A program made the translations under genes and the position numbers. This document shows, in pieces, positions 35,787 to 49,700 of a stretch of 64,000 bases of DNA (position 1 is its first letter; every line of letters begins with the position of its first letter). A model generated the notes under the pieces. That model was given only the letters and a program-made list of their open reading frames with translations, was not told the origin of the DNA and did not search any database. This DNA comes from Chrysaora quinquecirrha (Eukaryota; Cnidaria; Scyphozoa; Semaeostomeae; Pelagiidae), in contig JACTAT010000014.1 in NCBI GenBank assembly GCA_014526335.1, positions 1,001,250-1,065,249 on the forward strand. Reading direction: 5' to 3'.

Positions 35787-37206
35787 CACAAAGTACGGAG
35801 AAGTACCACAAAGTACTGAGAAGTACCACAAAGTACAGACGAGTACCACAATGTACCGACAAGTACCACAATGTCCTGACGAGTACCACAGAGTACTGGC
35901 GAGTACCACAAAGTACCGAGAAGTACCACAAAGTACTGAGAAGTACCACAAAGTACTGAGAAGTACCACAAAGTACTGAGAAGTACCACAGAGTACTGAC
36001 AAGTACAATAAGGTACCGAGAAGTACCAGAAAGTGCTGACGAGTACCACAGAGTACTGACAAGTACCATGAAGTACCGAGAAGGACCACAAAGTACTGAG
36101 AAGTACCAACAAGTATTGACGAGTACCAGCAAGTACTGACAAGTACCATAAAGTACGGATAAGTACCATAAAGTACGGATAAGTACCACAGATTACGGAA
36201 AAGTACCACAAAGTACGGAGAAGAACTACATAGTACGGAGAAGTATCACAGAGTATTGAGAAGTACCAACAAGTTCTGACAAGTACCACAAAGTTTTGAC
36301 AAGTACCACAAAGTACCGAGAAGTACCACAAAATACTGAGAAGTACCACAAAGTACAGACGAGTGCGACAATGTACCGACAAGTACCACAATGTACTGAC
36401 GAGTACCATAAAGTACTGACAAGTACCATAAAGTACCGAGAAGTACCCTCAAGTAGCAAGAAGTACCACAAAGTACTGAGAAGTACGGCAAAGTACTGAC
36501 AAGTACCACAAAGTACTAACGAGTACCACAAAGTACAGACGAGTACCACAATGTACCGAGTACCGACAAGTACCTCAATGTACTGACGAGTACCATAACG
36601 TACTGACAAGTACCATAAAGTACCGAGAAGTACCCTCAAGTAGCAAGAAGTACCACAAAGTACTGAGAAGTACGGCAAAGTACTGACAAGTACCACAAAG
36701 TACTAACGAGTACCACAAAGTACAGACGAGTACCACAATGTACCGAGTACCGACAAGTACCTCAATGTACTGACGAGTACCATAACGTACTGACAAGTAC
36801 CATAAAGTACCGAGAAGTACCCTCAAGTAGCAAGAAGTACCACAAAGTACTGAGAAGTACGGCAAAGTACTGACAAGTACCACAAAGTACTAACGAGTAC
36901 CACAAAGTACAGACGAGTACCACAATGTACTGACGAGTACCATAAAGTACTGACAAGTACCATAAAGTACCGAGAAGTACCCTCAAGTAGCAAGAAGTAC
37001 CACAAAGTACTGAGAAGTACGGCAAAGTACTGACAAGTACCACAAAGTACTAACGAGTACCACAAAGTACCGACAAGTACCTCAATGTACTGACGAGTAC
37101 CATAAAGTACTGACAATTACCATAAAGTACCGAGAAGTACCCTCAAGTGGCAAAAAGTACCACAAAGTACTGAAAAGTACGGCAAAGTACTGACAAGTAC
37201 CACAAA
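35787..37206. repeat. Satellite array C, 160/187-bp higher-order repeats
   Basis: Same 20-bp family. The marker taccctcaagtagcaagaag recurs at about 36444, 36631, 36818, 36978 and 37138. That gives two 187-bp periods and then two 160-bp (8 x 20) periods; the 27-bp difference includes an extra accgagtaccgacaag-type insertion. Confidence 0.9.
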
Positions 37207-37373
37207 GCACTTGAATTGTGATGATAAGTACTTAAATTGTTTATTAATTGATTATCAGATTCCTGTTGATGTAAATGATCTATAATTTATGTGAATTCAT
37301 TTTAATATATTTCAAGAAGTTTAATTTATTTCAAGTTGGATTTTTTTCAGTGCCCTTTGCATATCTGGATTTT

Positions 37374-37569
37374 TGGCTGTTCCTCGATGTATCAGAGAAT
37401 GAATAACTGCGTAGTGCGCATGCGAGCAACAACTTGCCCATAGCAATAGCTACGTGCCCAATCAAGAACGAACCAACAGGCACCACGAGATATGGCAGAT
37501 ACGACAGTGCAATATACAAACACCCTAAACGGGGAGATATTCATTCTCTGATACATCGAGGCACAGCCG
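37374..37569. mobile_element. Fold-back element, ~31-bp inverted ends
   Basis: The left arm ctcgatgtatcagagaatga (within 37374-37404) is mirrored by the right arm 37538-37569 over about 31 bases with one mismatch. The total length is about 196 bases. It lies just upstream of the HAUS8 start, and an end of the same family is at 3868. Confidence 0.75.
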
Positions 37570-37709
37570 GATTTTTTGAAAGGTGTGGCCTCGATTCAGA
37601 TAATTTTCATTATGTCGTAAGCGTGCATAAATCTACTACGTTCTAATGCTGATGCTGCTGGTGCTGACCATTTTGCCCATTGATTTTGCCGCGCTATTTG
37701 AAAAATAAA

Positions 37710-40700
37710 ATGGCGAAAAGACAACTTTATAAACTTGCTCCATCAACATTGGTTGAACAGCTTCAAAACTCTCCTAGGTAAGACATTATAACAGTAAATT
37801 TGGAGTTAAAAGTCAGATGGCATCTACCTTGTTTGCGATCGAAGGTCCTAGGTTATCTACCTGAAACACAGACTATTATTAAAGCTTAAGCGTAAATAGG
37901 CCCTAAGCAGCTAAGATTTATAGACAAATCTAGGCCTATCTTGGCCCGATCAGTCAATGAATCAGTGTTTAGAATAGACCAGGACCTTCGAACGCAACAC
38001 AGAAACAAGTTGAATAATAGCAGATCACATATACATCATCCCAAACAAAAAAAACAAACAATATACATTATCTAGATATCTTAACCAAAAGAAAAAACAA
38101 AAAATAACACTGCACATCATTTTAGGTAAAAATGTAGCAGAAATATGACATTTAAGTGTAAGTCTGTTTTCCATGGTAGTCAGACTGCTTTCAATAGCTG
38201 CTACCAATGAAGGTAGGGGTGGGATCACCACTCCTAAAACTGATCTGAAGTCCAATTTTGCACACCCGAGTTTTGCAATAAAACAATAGGCCTAGGCTTT
38301 CAATAGAATAAAAGACAATCTAAAGGGACTCTTGCACACCCAAGATCTCATTCAAAAAAGAAATACTATGCAAATGGGCTCATTCCTACCCTGCCATGCT
38401 GACTGCTAAACCGAGAGGTGTTGTTTACCATTTTTAAGTCGTTGGTATATGACTGACTTGGCCTTTGCTTGAACCCAAGACCTCACAACTCTTGGGCAAG
38501 CATTCTACCTCTTGGCCACCTGATGGCTCAAATATGGCATCAATTGTACATACAAACCACAACATAGATTGCATAAATTGCGTTAAAGTAACATTAAAAT
38601 ATGAAACATAAAAGCAAAGGAATGGAATTGAATTACAAGGAAACTTAACAGACCATCTATATTTTTGTTACAGTACAAGATCTCTTGCACAAGGAATACT
38701 TTCTAATAATGGTTCACCTTGGTATGAAGAACCAAACAGGTGATGATATAGACACTCTTTTTTCTATACGAAACTAAGATTTTTTCAGTATCCAAAGTTT
38801 CTTAATTTTTGAGAATTTCAGTACTTAAAGTTTCTTAGCAGTTTCTTAGGGATCAAAATTTTTAGTGTCCAAATAGGTGATTGACACTAACATTTGACAA
38901 ATAGAAGAAGCAATACAATTCACGTTTACAATACCTTCACTGTTTTTTGTACAAAGAGACAGTTAACGTGTAATGAAAGTTCATTTTTCGATGCTTTATT
39001 TCTAATTCTAAAGATTGTTGAGACCTGAGAGTTTCTTATCATTCTTGGTCAAGTACTGGAAGTTTCTTAACCAATATTATATCAGTACTGAGTTTGATAT
39101 TTTTCCTTTTTAAATGATGACAGACAAAATTACACATCACTGATTAAAACTTGCATTTCACTTATGCTTCTCCCTCTTGTTTACTACATTGAATGGACCT
39201 TATCAAAACCCAACTCCCTGTCTTAGTCTGTGTAAAAAATTCCCTGCGACAACTGTTTAGATATCTTATCTGGTCTTTGTAGGTCAACTAATTCAAGTTT
39301 TGAGGCAACACAGTTGAATGGTGAGCTTGTAACTGTCTTATCTTTTTCATGTGGCTACTTTTCTGGGTAAATAACCATGCCCTTTGCCAAAAATTTTGGA
39401 AGAAAATTGGCTGTTTTGTTGAAATGATATAAAATACAATGCCTCTGCTGTAAAAAGAAACCATTGCTGTCCCTCAGACAGCAAACAATTCTACAAATGT
39501 GTTCAGTAAATGAAAAATTGACATGAATGCAATTAAATAAACAGCTGAAAGTAATTTTTTCATCATTGGCTTGAGTTTCCAAATAACTTTGGGTCTCTGT
39601 TATCCTTTCCAATATCCTAGTTTCATTTCTTTCTTACTGTTATGAAATATATATCAAAAAGCACCAATTAAATAACTCTGTTTTATCATTATTCAAAACA
39701 GTAAGGGCTGTGCATCACTCATTTATTTTGATTTCTATCTTGAATAGTGTTTAAAACTAGAAAAGGCCTTTCACCAGCACTTCAAGGAGAAGAGAACTTG
39801 AGAACTCCAGAAAAGTAACTATTTCAGTTTCTTTATATTGCTTGGGCAACATGTCATATTATCACATCATTTCGTTAATATATTAATTGTGGAGTTGATT
39901 TTTTCATTTGTTGTCTAGAATTTGTATAATTTTGTTTTAGGAAAGTAATCAAGAGCCTTTATTCGAAACACCTGACAAAGGTATGTATCAATCTGTGTAT
40001 GTATGTACAGTCGAACCTCCGAATAGCAGCCACTTATACAGTAGGTCCAAGGTCAAGTGGCCATTTTTGGAAGGTGGTTATGAGAGGTGGTCGGAGGTTT
40101 AACAATACTATGGGAAAGCGTTTGGGACTGAAGATTAGTGGCCATTATGCAGAGGTGGCCACTTATCGAGGTGGCTGCTATTAGAGGTTCGAATGTATGT
40201 ATGTTTCAATAGCATTTTATATTGAGTGGACATAAATGAAACTTGTATCAATCTGCTTTTACAATCATCATGCTTAATTAGAAACCCTATTGTCAATTTT
40301 GCGGAGTAGTAAGCATACTAGTAGTAAAGGTTTATCAATTTATGCTTATGCTTTTGCCATTCATAGAACTTTCAAATAGCAAGTCAAAGATCCCTGATTT
40401 CACACATCAACTCGACAATGTTTCCAACAATTCACAACAGAGGTGAGCTGAAAATTTTGCACATTTTGAAACGTTTCAATTAAAATTTCATACTTGGATA
40501 ATATTGCAAAAAAAAGTTTGATTATTTTTTCAATCTTTTCAAATGATGATTACTTTTAAAGCATTTTCTTCTTAATGGACACAAATGAAGCTTATTTCTT
40601 ATACATGGAAGCCCTTGGTGCGCTAAATATGGGAAGGGCCAAAAAGCAACCCCCGTAACTAGATAATTTATGCTAAAACCGTCCTGTAGCAGAATATTTT

Positions 40701-43700
40701 CAAACTTAACTTCAACGAAGTAAACATCTCTGGTAGAATGAGAAATAAGTGTTTAATTTTTCGACATAAAGCGAAAAAACATCCAATCCTGTTTTACCAG
40801 GATGATTTGTCTTCATGCAACAGCGGGGCAAAAATACCCTTTTAATTTTTCATCCCGTCAAGACAGGACGATTTCTTCCCTATAACTAGCCCCTAAACGA
40901 AATCCAGCAACACCAAGAAATGCTGTCGCTGGCTGGCTGACGCTAAAGTATTTGTTGGAGTGTTCCGAATCCAAAATCATCTGGTGACACCCAGCGATAC
41001 CAAGTGACAACAAGCGACTGATTGGATACCAGACTTTACTTGTCTGATTTTATTTTTTAGAATGTCATTTACATCAAAAAATGAAGTAGTAGTTGTTGAT
41101 GCATCTGGCCCTGTATTAAATCCTGAATTGAGTGAAGTTTCAACAACGCTACACAAAATATTTTCACCAGCAAAAGTCATCTGCCACTCTCCTTCGCCTG
41201 AAAAATCTCCAGAGCAACGAATGACCATGGAAGAAAACATAAAAGTCAAAGTTGATTCTCCGAAAGAAATCATTTTCGCCACCGAAAATACTTCGAAAAA
41301 TGGTAATGAGTTAAATTACTGTTTCAATAGTTCAATAGACGATTCCGCAAAAGATTGGGGCCGCTTATTTCGCGCAGTGCATGATAGGAATATGCCTATG
41401 CCCCCCTATCTACGTGTAGCGACAAAATCTTAGCCCAAAAGAATTGGCTTTGACCGACTGACCGGCAGATTTAGCTAGGAAAAAATTAGGCTGTCGAAGT
41501 GAATTTTATTTTGGCCGATAGTTCTAGCTTCGCCTTGGGAGACAGGGACATTAGGCAAGGCAGAGTTAAACATTTTACTTTTGCAGAAAACAAACGCTGA
41601 AACGTCGTATACAAAGTTAGCTTCTTTAACAAAGCCTCGTCAGTTGAACCTAGGGTGACACCTGCGAGCAGGGATTCAAGCGACATTGAATAGAGCAGTA
41701 AAGCTTAGATGCGATATAGCGAAACATCTTTGAACACACTTGATAACCCTTTTGACTGAAACGCGCTGGGTTACAAGCGTGAGAAACAGGCTTACTACAC
41801 TAAGGCGGAATATATACCCAGATGTGAATTGACATGCACCAATAACAAAAGTAAAGCTGGATTGCCATTGTGTATTGAACACCAATCAGCTCACGGCAAA
41901 CAATTTCACTTTTCTGATTGGCCCAACGATCCGCATCTTGATTTATATTTCATCAAAGTCAATGTTTCGATCTGTTTCTGACGTTTATACTCTGAGAAGT
42001 TTCAGACCAAAAATCTTTCGTTCAGAGATGCTTCCTCAACTCCCCGAATCCTGAATTTCTGTACTACTCAAAGGATGTAGCCAACTCTCTTTTAATACAA
42101 TCATGCTGTTACTCTTACTACATTTGCTTTTGCTTCTACGAACAAAGAAGTCCTTTAATTTATTTTTATTGTTAATGGAATTTCTACTTGTTACCACTGT
42201 AGATAGTGCAGAAACAGACAGCCAGAATTCAGAAAACAGAACATCAACGACTAGTCAAGTGTATGTATCCAATATACTGTATATTAACTACCTGAAACAT
42301 AACCGTAACTACTATGATTTTCTACTCTCTGCTTCTGCTATTTCCTTCTACCTTGCAAATAATGTACGTCCATATTCCAATAGCAGAAAGTGGAGGAGAC
42401 CTGTGGCTGGAAGGACCTCGAGTTAGGCTGGCTACTTCATTGCACTGTTTAGTGCATTGGAGTAGTCATCTGGCTTGTTGTCCAGAAGGTCACGGGTTCG
42501 AATCCCAGTCAAGGCAATTTTAACAATTGTGGTAGCCCACTTGTGATGAATAAATATCCTGTGTCAGCATATGTTCAGTTCGCAATAGCAGAAATACAGC
42601 CTACTGTATTATAGCTTTCTTCTTATTTAGAAATCAAGACAAAGTAACTAAGAAAAAGAAGAAAGGTAAGGCAGTAGAAATTAAAAAGTATTCTTTCAAT
42701 ATCCTACCCAGTAAAACCCATATATATAAGAACCAAACCTTTTTGAAACCAAACTGTTTTGGTCCTTATGTTAAGGAAAGTACTCCTGTCATGTAGATTC
42801 TGGAACAATGTTTTTCAACTAAAATGTTCCCACAAAAGGACAAGTCTAATTAGATGAATTAACTGATATTTATATTATCTTACCTTATACGATGTTCTAT
42901 ACTTGATTGCTTTTTGGATTGAAACATGAAAACAAGTGCTTTTGTCCTTCAGTAAGCTTGTACCAACTGTTCCTATACCAACTGGAATCAAAGATAAAAA
43001 AGGTTCTTTACGTAAGGAAGTAAATATTGGTAGCATCAGGCTGTATGTTCTAATTCGGGGAAAATCTTTATATACGGGTTTTCTTGTACTTGAAATTTTT
43101 TCTCGTTCTAAACTTGTCAGAGTTAAAGCATTCGAAGAAGACGAAATCCTTAGTCAAGGGAAGGTGTTATTCCAGATTGGTTTTGCAAGAATTTTGAGAT
43201 TTTTGATCAGTTGTTTATTCACGCTGAAGAAGATGTTACCATTTCTCCACAGCCTTTCCTTTCACATGTACCCAACCGAATAGAGGAAACACTTTTTTGC
43301 AAGGTTCATTGCAATGGTTATCCAATTATTTTCATAACATTTACATTAATGCCTTGCTTTTTTGATGTGTATTAAAGCAAATGTTCAAAATGGCCTAAAA
43401 ATGATCACGCAGGGTATGCGGTTTTCAGTTTTTGCTACTAGCTACAACTTTGCAAATATTAACAGAATTAATACAGCATTTATATCCATAAGCAGTTAAT
43501 TAAATAATGACGGTGTATTCTCTTTGCAGCTCCTCGCATCATTCAATCCCGGTATCTTAACCCAAAGGTAAATATTTTTCTTATATGAAAGAACTTGTAC
43601 ATACGCCATACGCTTATTTCCCCTACAAATAATAAATTCCTTTCTCCAATGTGTATGCTTATTTCTTAAAAATCTATTTTTTTCTAGGAAACAAAACCAC

Positions 43701-46700
43701 AGAAGCAAACGGAGACCAAGCCTAAGACAGCAAAATCTTTGACCAGCAGTTTCTTTCATGATATAAGTGCCATCGATTCCAACCCGAAAGGTCAGGTCAA
43801 AGGTCAAATGTCAAAAACTAAGAAGGCCAAAGTAACATCGACACCATTCAATCCAGCTGCTTGGAGCGAGAAAACGCGGAACTATGTTCCCGATGGCAGT
43901 TACTTGGATATGACAAGGAATCAAACTATTAGCAAGCAAGATGTAGATCACGAGATAGCGAAAAAACAGAAAGCAGCACGGGATAAAACTGGACAGGCAA
44001 CTACCGCGAAAGGTAATTTTCAGTAGAAAATGAATTTATTTTCACTCTTAGATACCATTTTGAGTTTGTTCTTCCAGATCGACTCTATGTTTCTAATCGT
44101 TTCTGCAGCAACACGTAAGGACGTCAAGTAGTGACAGGCGACCTCGACCCATATTCAAAGCCACAAGACTAGGAATCACACAAGAGACGCCTTACCCGTG
44201 CTTCCTTTGAGGAGAGGCAACAAGGCAGAATGTACCCTTCAGGATATATTCATGCTTTTCTCCGTAGGTTAAACAATGCTCACTAATCGGGCCTAAATAG
44301 AACATTGTTTCGGCCGCACGGATAAGCAGCATGCATTTGGAAGATTTTGAAGAAGATCTCTGCATGTTACGGTGAAAAATTGATTGCTTAACCATGTATC
44401 TTACGTGAATAGAGCGAATATTATCATCGACAACCAGTGTTTAAGCAGGGTTTCTCATGTTACGAAAGAGTCTTCCTTGCTTTGTGAACTTTATATTTGA
44501 TTTAAATTAATCTATTATTTATCTGTTACATTGATTTTATTTTTTAAGCCAAGACATCAGGTGCCGATTCTGGCATAGCTATGGCAAGTCAGGTATTTAT
44601 CAGCTTGGTATAAAAGTTGAATTAACGATGCTTCTCTTCTCAGTGCCTTTGTAAAATTATACTGTTTACCGAGAAATGTATCAACTATACCATTGAGAAT
44701 AATAAAGAGAGGTAGACTATCATGAAGCAAATAATTATTTTTCTATAGATATTTCAGCACCCTTGAGAAAAGCTATAGCTTCTTACTATAGCTTTCTAAT
44801 AAAAGAACGAGTGTATACGATGAATGGTTCCCATTAGTATTGGAATTAATACCTCAACTACACTTTACCATAATACCTCTTTCATGCTGCCAAATAAAAA
44901 AAGCATCTTTCACACTGACAAATTAAACAAGTTTTTATTAAACCAGTTCTCCATCAATGTCATCCAATCGAATTAATTCGATTAACAGAACTGACCAATG
45001 AAAACGTCACATTTGTTAAACTGGCTTAGTTCGGTTTATTTTAGGCAGGTTAAACTTTCAGAGTGAATGTGGTTTAAGGTACCCAGACAGAATACAGTTT
45101 CATTGATATCTTAATGGATTTTTCTGCAATTTGTTTGTGATTATATTTGTAGAGTCACTCAGAGCACGTGTCAGAATTGCAGCTGGAGATGGAATACTGT
45201 AGAATGCTACAAGCTATGTACATACGTGCTAAGGTATTTTTTAGAGATTCTGATTGCAAAAATGAATAATCTGCAAACTAATCCACCAGCCACCCGATTC
45301 TTTAATTTTAGATTGGTTTTGTACTAACAAGAATCGAGATGTGACGTGTGAGCATCCAATCGTGGTCTTCTGCTAGAGAGACGCACGTGCCAATTGGGCC
45401 TAACTATGATGTGGTTGAGTAGTAGGCCTGGTACAACCTTGCGTATTAAATTATCTGTAAAAAATATTAGGCTTCTTTACTCTGTTGATATTACATATAT
45501 AAATATACGAAATTTTTCATTTCCTTGAAGGTGGAGGAAACATTTTCAAAGCAAGAGAAAGAAGCCAAAGTGAGTAGAAATATGCAATATGTAATAGCAT
45601 AACTGTTACAGTAATGAGATGTTTTACTTTTCAAGTCTTAGACCTGTGACTTCTAACTAAGTAAGCCAACCAACGCTCTACCAACTGAACTACATGGATT
45701 CAGGCCTCCACAAGTCGCGATTCTCAGTCATAGTAATTGCTTACATTGCCCATCTTATTAGTACATGCTGGACGAAGCACAGTCAACCATCACTGCACAT
45801 TCGTTGAACCTCGACAAAAAACTTCCGAAGAATAATACTGCGATATGGCAAAGCTTCTTTTGCTCAAGACTAACTCTTCTGAACCCACTGAACCCAGTTG
45901 CCTGAGTACTGTTTTATTTGGGTTACAGTACTTATTGTCATTCTTTGCTAACAGCCCCTTCAGTTATAATGACTGCGTATCTATTCTTCGTTTGTGTAGA
46001 TTTTGCCTTCAGGCTTATCTTATTAATAAGATAATAGCCATATGGACTGACGACATTTTCCATTTTAGTATCAAATCTACAAGGTCTGGCAAGAAAACCA
46101 GCGACTTAAAACCGAAGTTAGAAATTTGGAAAAGGCTATCCGGGCAAAGAAACATACAATGGCTTTAGACCAGTTACTGAAAGCCCAGGTTCTTATTTTT
46201 CTTAATATATGCAATTTATTAATGATGCAAGAATTTTTGTCACTGTCTCTTTATGTTTTGTGTCTAAGTAACTAAGGCCACAGCAAGGTAAAATAAAACA
46301 ACTTTTCTGTTGCAGAAGAACTTAAATATAGCGTGCACCTTTGGGATCTATGTTAGATAAATGTTACTGTCCGTCGTAAATATATGGCCGCTGTACTAAG
46401 ATTTGTTTTTACAAGGAAATAACATTTGTGACGAGATATTTGTCAGATGTTCGGAGGTGTCCATTGTATAGAGGCACCACTGTATTAACTTTCGGCACAC
46501 ACAGGTATAGCCAAATCCATATTAAAATGAGTTTAAGTTAACTATTCTTTACAATGAAGAGAACGTCAATTGCAGTCTCTGCTTGTCAGTTAATCACAGC
46601 CCCATACATATATTCTGAAATTATGACAACAACCAAACATATACATTTATAATACTGAAGCTAGGACACTTGTCCAGGTGCTAGGTGCTAGGTGACAGTC

Positions 46701-49700
46701 AAAGCATATGGCATTTACGTGTAACTATGAAAATTACGGGTAGAAGAGAAGAACACTTATCACACTTTGTTTCGTCAGATCTTGCGATTCTAGCGGCAAA
46801 GATGAGTAAAATAAGAAAAAGAGTGGTAACGTTAATCCTTCGAAGTAGCAAGACATACCTAATATAATCTTTCTTTGTGTCTTGCCTCTTCGTTGCTTTA
46901 CAACCAACATCTACCACTGTACTTCAGGTATCCCTCCACTGTACTGATGGTATCCCTCCACTGTACTGAACATCCACCACTGTACTAATGGTATCCCTCC
47001 ACTGTACTGAACATCCACCACTGTACTAATGGTATCCCTCCACTGTACTGAACATCCACCACTGTACTCCAGGTATCCCTCCACCGTACTGATGGTATCC
47101 CTCCACTGTACTGAACATCCACCACTGTACTAATGGTATCCCTCCACTGTATTGAACATCCACCACTGTACTCCAGGTATCCCTCCACCGTACTGATGGT
47201 ATCCCTCCACTGTACTGAGCATCCCCCACTGTACTAATGATATCCCTCCACTGTACTGAGCATCCTCCACTGTACTGATGATATCCCTCCTCTGTACTGA
47301 ACATCCACCATTGTACTAATGGTATCCCTCCACTGTACTGAACATCCACCACTGTACTCCAGGTATCCCTCCACCGTACTGATGGTATCCCTCCACTGTA
47401 CTGAACATCCACCACTGTACTAATGGTATCCCTCCACTTTACTGAACATCCACCACTGTACTCCAGGTATCCCTCCACCGTACTGATAGTATCCCTCCAC
47501 TGTACTGAACATCCACCACTGTACTCCAGGTATCCCTCCACCGTACTGATGGTATCCCTCCACTCTACAGAACATCCACCACTGTACTGATGGTATCCCT
47601 CTACTGTTTTGAACGTCCACCGCTGTACTGCACACCCACCACTGTACTTCACATACGTTATTTGGGGTGACAACGTTACTACTCTTAACCTTATAAAATG
47701 ATGTCACAATCTACTTTTATTTGTAGGATAGTGGACTTCGTGCAGTTGAGAAATCTTTGGATCAATTTCAAAACAATTATTTCATCATGGGTGAGGCATT
47801 GGACAGCACAAGACATTATTTGCCACTTGAAGATATCAAGGTCCAAGATGAAGGTAAATAAAATTAAGAAATAAAAAGCAATTAATATGTATTTTCTTTC
47901 TTCCTCTCATTTGAATTCTACAAACTTCTCCTTATGATCAATTTTGCTTTTAGACAAGCTTATTGCCGCTCTCAAAGAAAGTCAGATGTTGTTAGCAGAT
48001 ATATCTTCTTACACCGGAACTTCGAGGACAGACGTGAGCTCCTTATTTGTTTATCATTTCGAATTTATTTGCGACATGTTTGTAGCAGCAAAACTGGTTG
48101 TTGCACCAATTAAGTAGCAGAATTACCTGACACAGTAAGCAATACTCTGACAAAGACACAGAGATGTAAGGCACTGGCCAAACGACCAAACATTGTTGGT
48201 CCGGCGTTTCAAATTTGCTTTACAACAAATGTGTGACCGTTTGGCCACGTTTAAAAACATTGCTGTCCAATCACAATGCTATTGCTAATGCACAAGCACG
48301 AACGCCTTGTTGCTACAAATGATGCTGGCTGGTGAAATGTTGCAAGTTGCTGCAGTTTGTCAAAAACAAAGGAAATGTTTTACAAGCAATGTTGAAAGGG
48401 CAAATCAAACGATCTAACATTCGCTTGACCATCAAAAATAAGCAAAATTTGTAGCGTGATGTTTTTAAAAATGTTAAAAAACATTTTGTGCTTGAGGCCC
48501 GCAAAAATGTTGGACGAGCAATGTTTCTGGACGTGGCCAAACCGTCAAACATTTTGCTTGACAAACAAATTTCAAATGTTGGATAAAAAATGTTTGATCC
48601 TTTGGCCAGGGACTAACGCTGCAAATATAAGGTCACCGAAATTGTAACTTTACAGAGCTATTTTTATAGAGGTTGCCGAAGCTGTTCGTTCTACGAGTTT
48701 ACGGGGGAGGGGGTGGTAATTGACCCTCCAATGTATATGTCCCGAGGTTTTTGCAAGTCCACTTATCTTTAATTGCCATTGTACTCTCTAGAAGTATCAA
48801 ATGTTCCCGAAGAAAATAACTGTTCTTATGATTTTTTTTATATCCAGTCGCAATGAGATATAGTTTGTGACCCACTTATAAGGTTTTTCAGGCGGAAATT
48901 AGACCCTGTTCTAGATCATACATGAAGTTGTGGGGGGGTACATAACTGTCAGCGAATTGAACGGGCAAGCCGCAGAAATGTGATCTATACATATAAGCAT
49001 GATTAAAAAATCTGCAAGCATTCGAAATATAATTTGTCTAGAACAGCATTGTGCATGAAAAATTAGGTGAATTGAAGATTAATGATACATTAATTTGGAA
49101 ATTAAAGGGTAAGAAATTGGAGTTGTTGAAGCAGAAAATCCTCAAAAAGGCCATATTTCTTTCAAGAAAGGCTTTCTTCCAGCTGTTTTATCCAAGATTG
49201 AGGAGCCTTCAAAATATGTGCTATCGTAATTCACAACATGCAAAGTAATCCACTTGATCATTAAAAAACATATGAAATCACAAAAAACCTTTACGGGGAC
49301 TTCAGAGAGTCTTATATGCATAGATGCCTATTAATTTAGGTTTGTTCTGATTCATTTTTACAGGTACAAAAGCTTTCCAAGGATCTGAGTTTGCTAGTAG
49401 AGAATTTAGGCTCTCAAATATCAGAACAGGATAGGTAAGTCTGGTATTTTTTTCTGTGGTTACTGTACTTTACCTTGGAGTTGAATACCCACAATTATTA
49501 AAACTTTAACTATGACGATCTTTTAAATATAATTGTAACCAAAACTGTAATGTCAACTACTACTTTACTTATAACTGTGGCTATAACTGTAACTTACTGC
49601 TAAATCTACAAAGACTACAATTACAACTAATACTACTCAACAACTACAACTACAACTTCTAATACTATAACCATAACTTGAACTACAACTTCGACTAAAT

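Noticed and set aside
42410..42515. Functional tRNA gene
   Set aside because: The B-box is good, but the anticodon loop length and acceptor pairing fail; better explained as a SINE head.
46985..47673. 215-codon frame with STVVDVQYSGG repeats
   Set aside because: Translation of the CCACTGTACT minisatellite inside a HAUS8 intron; it runs antisense to the gene with no splice or start context.
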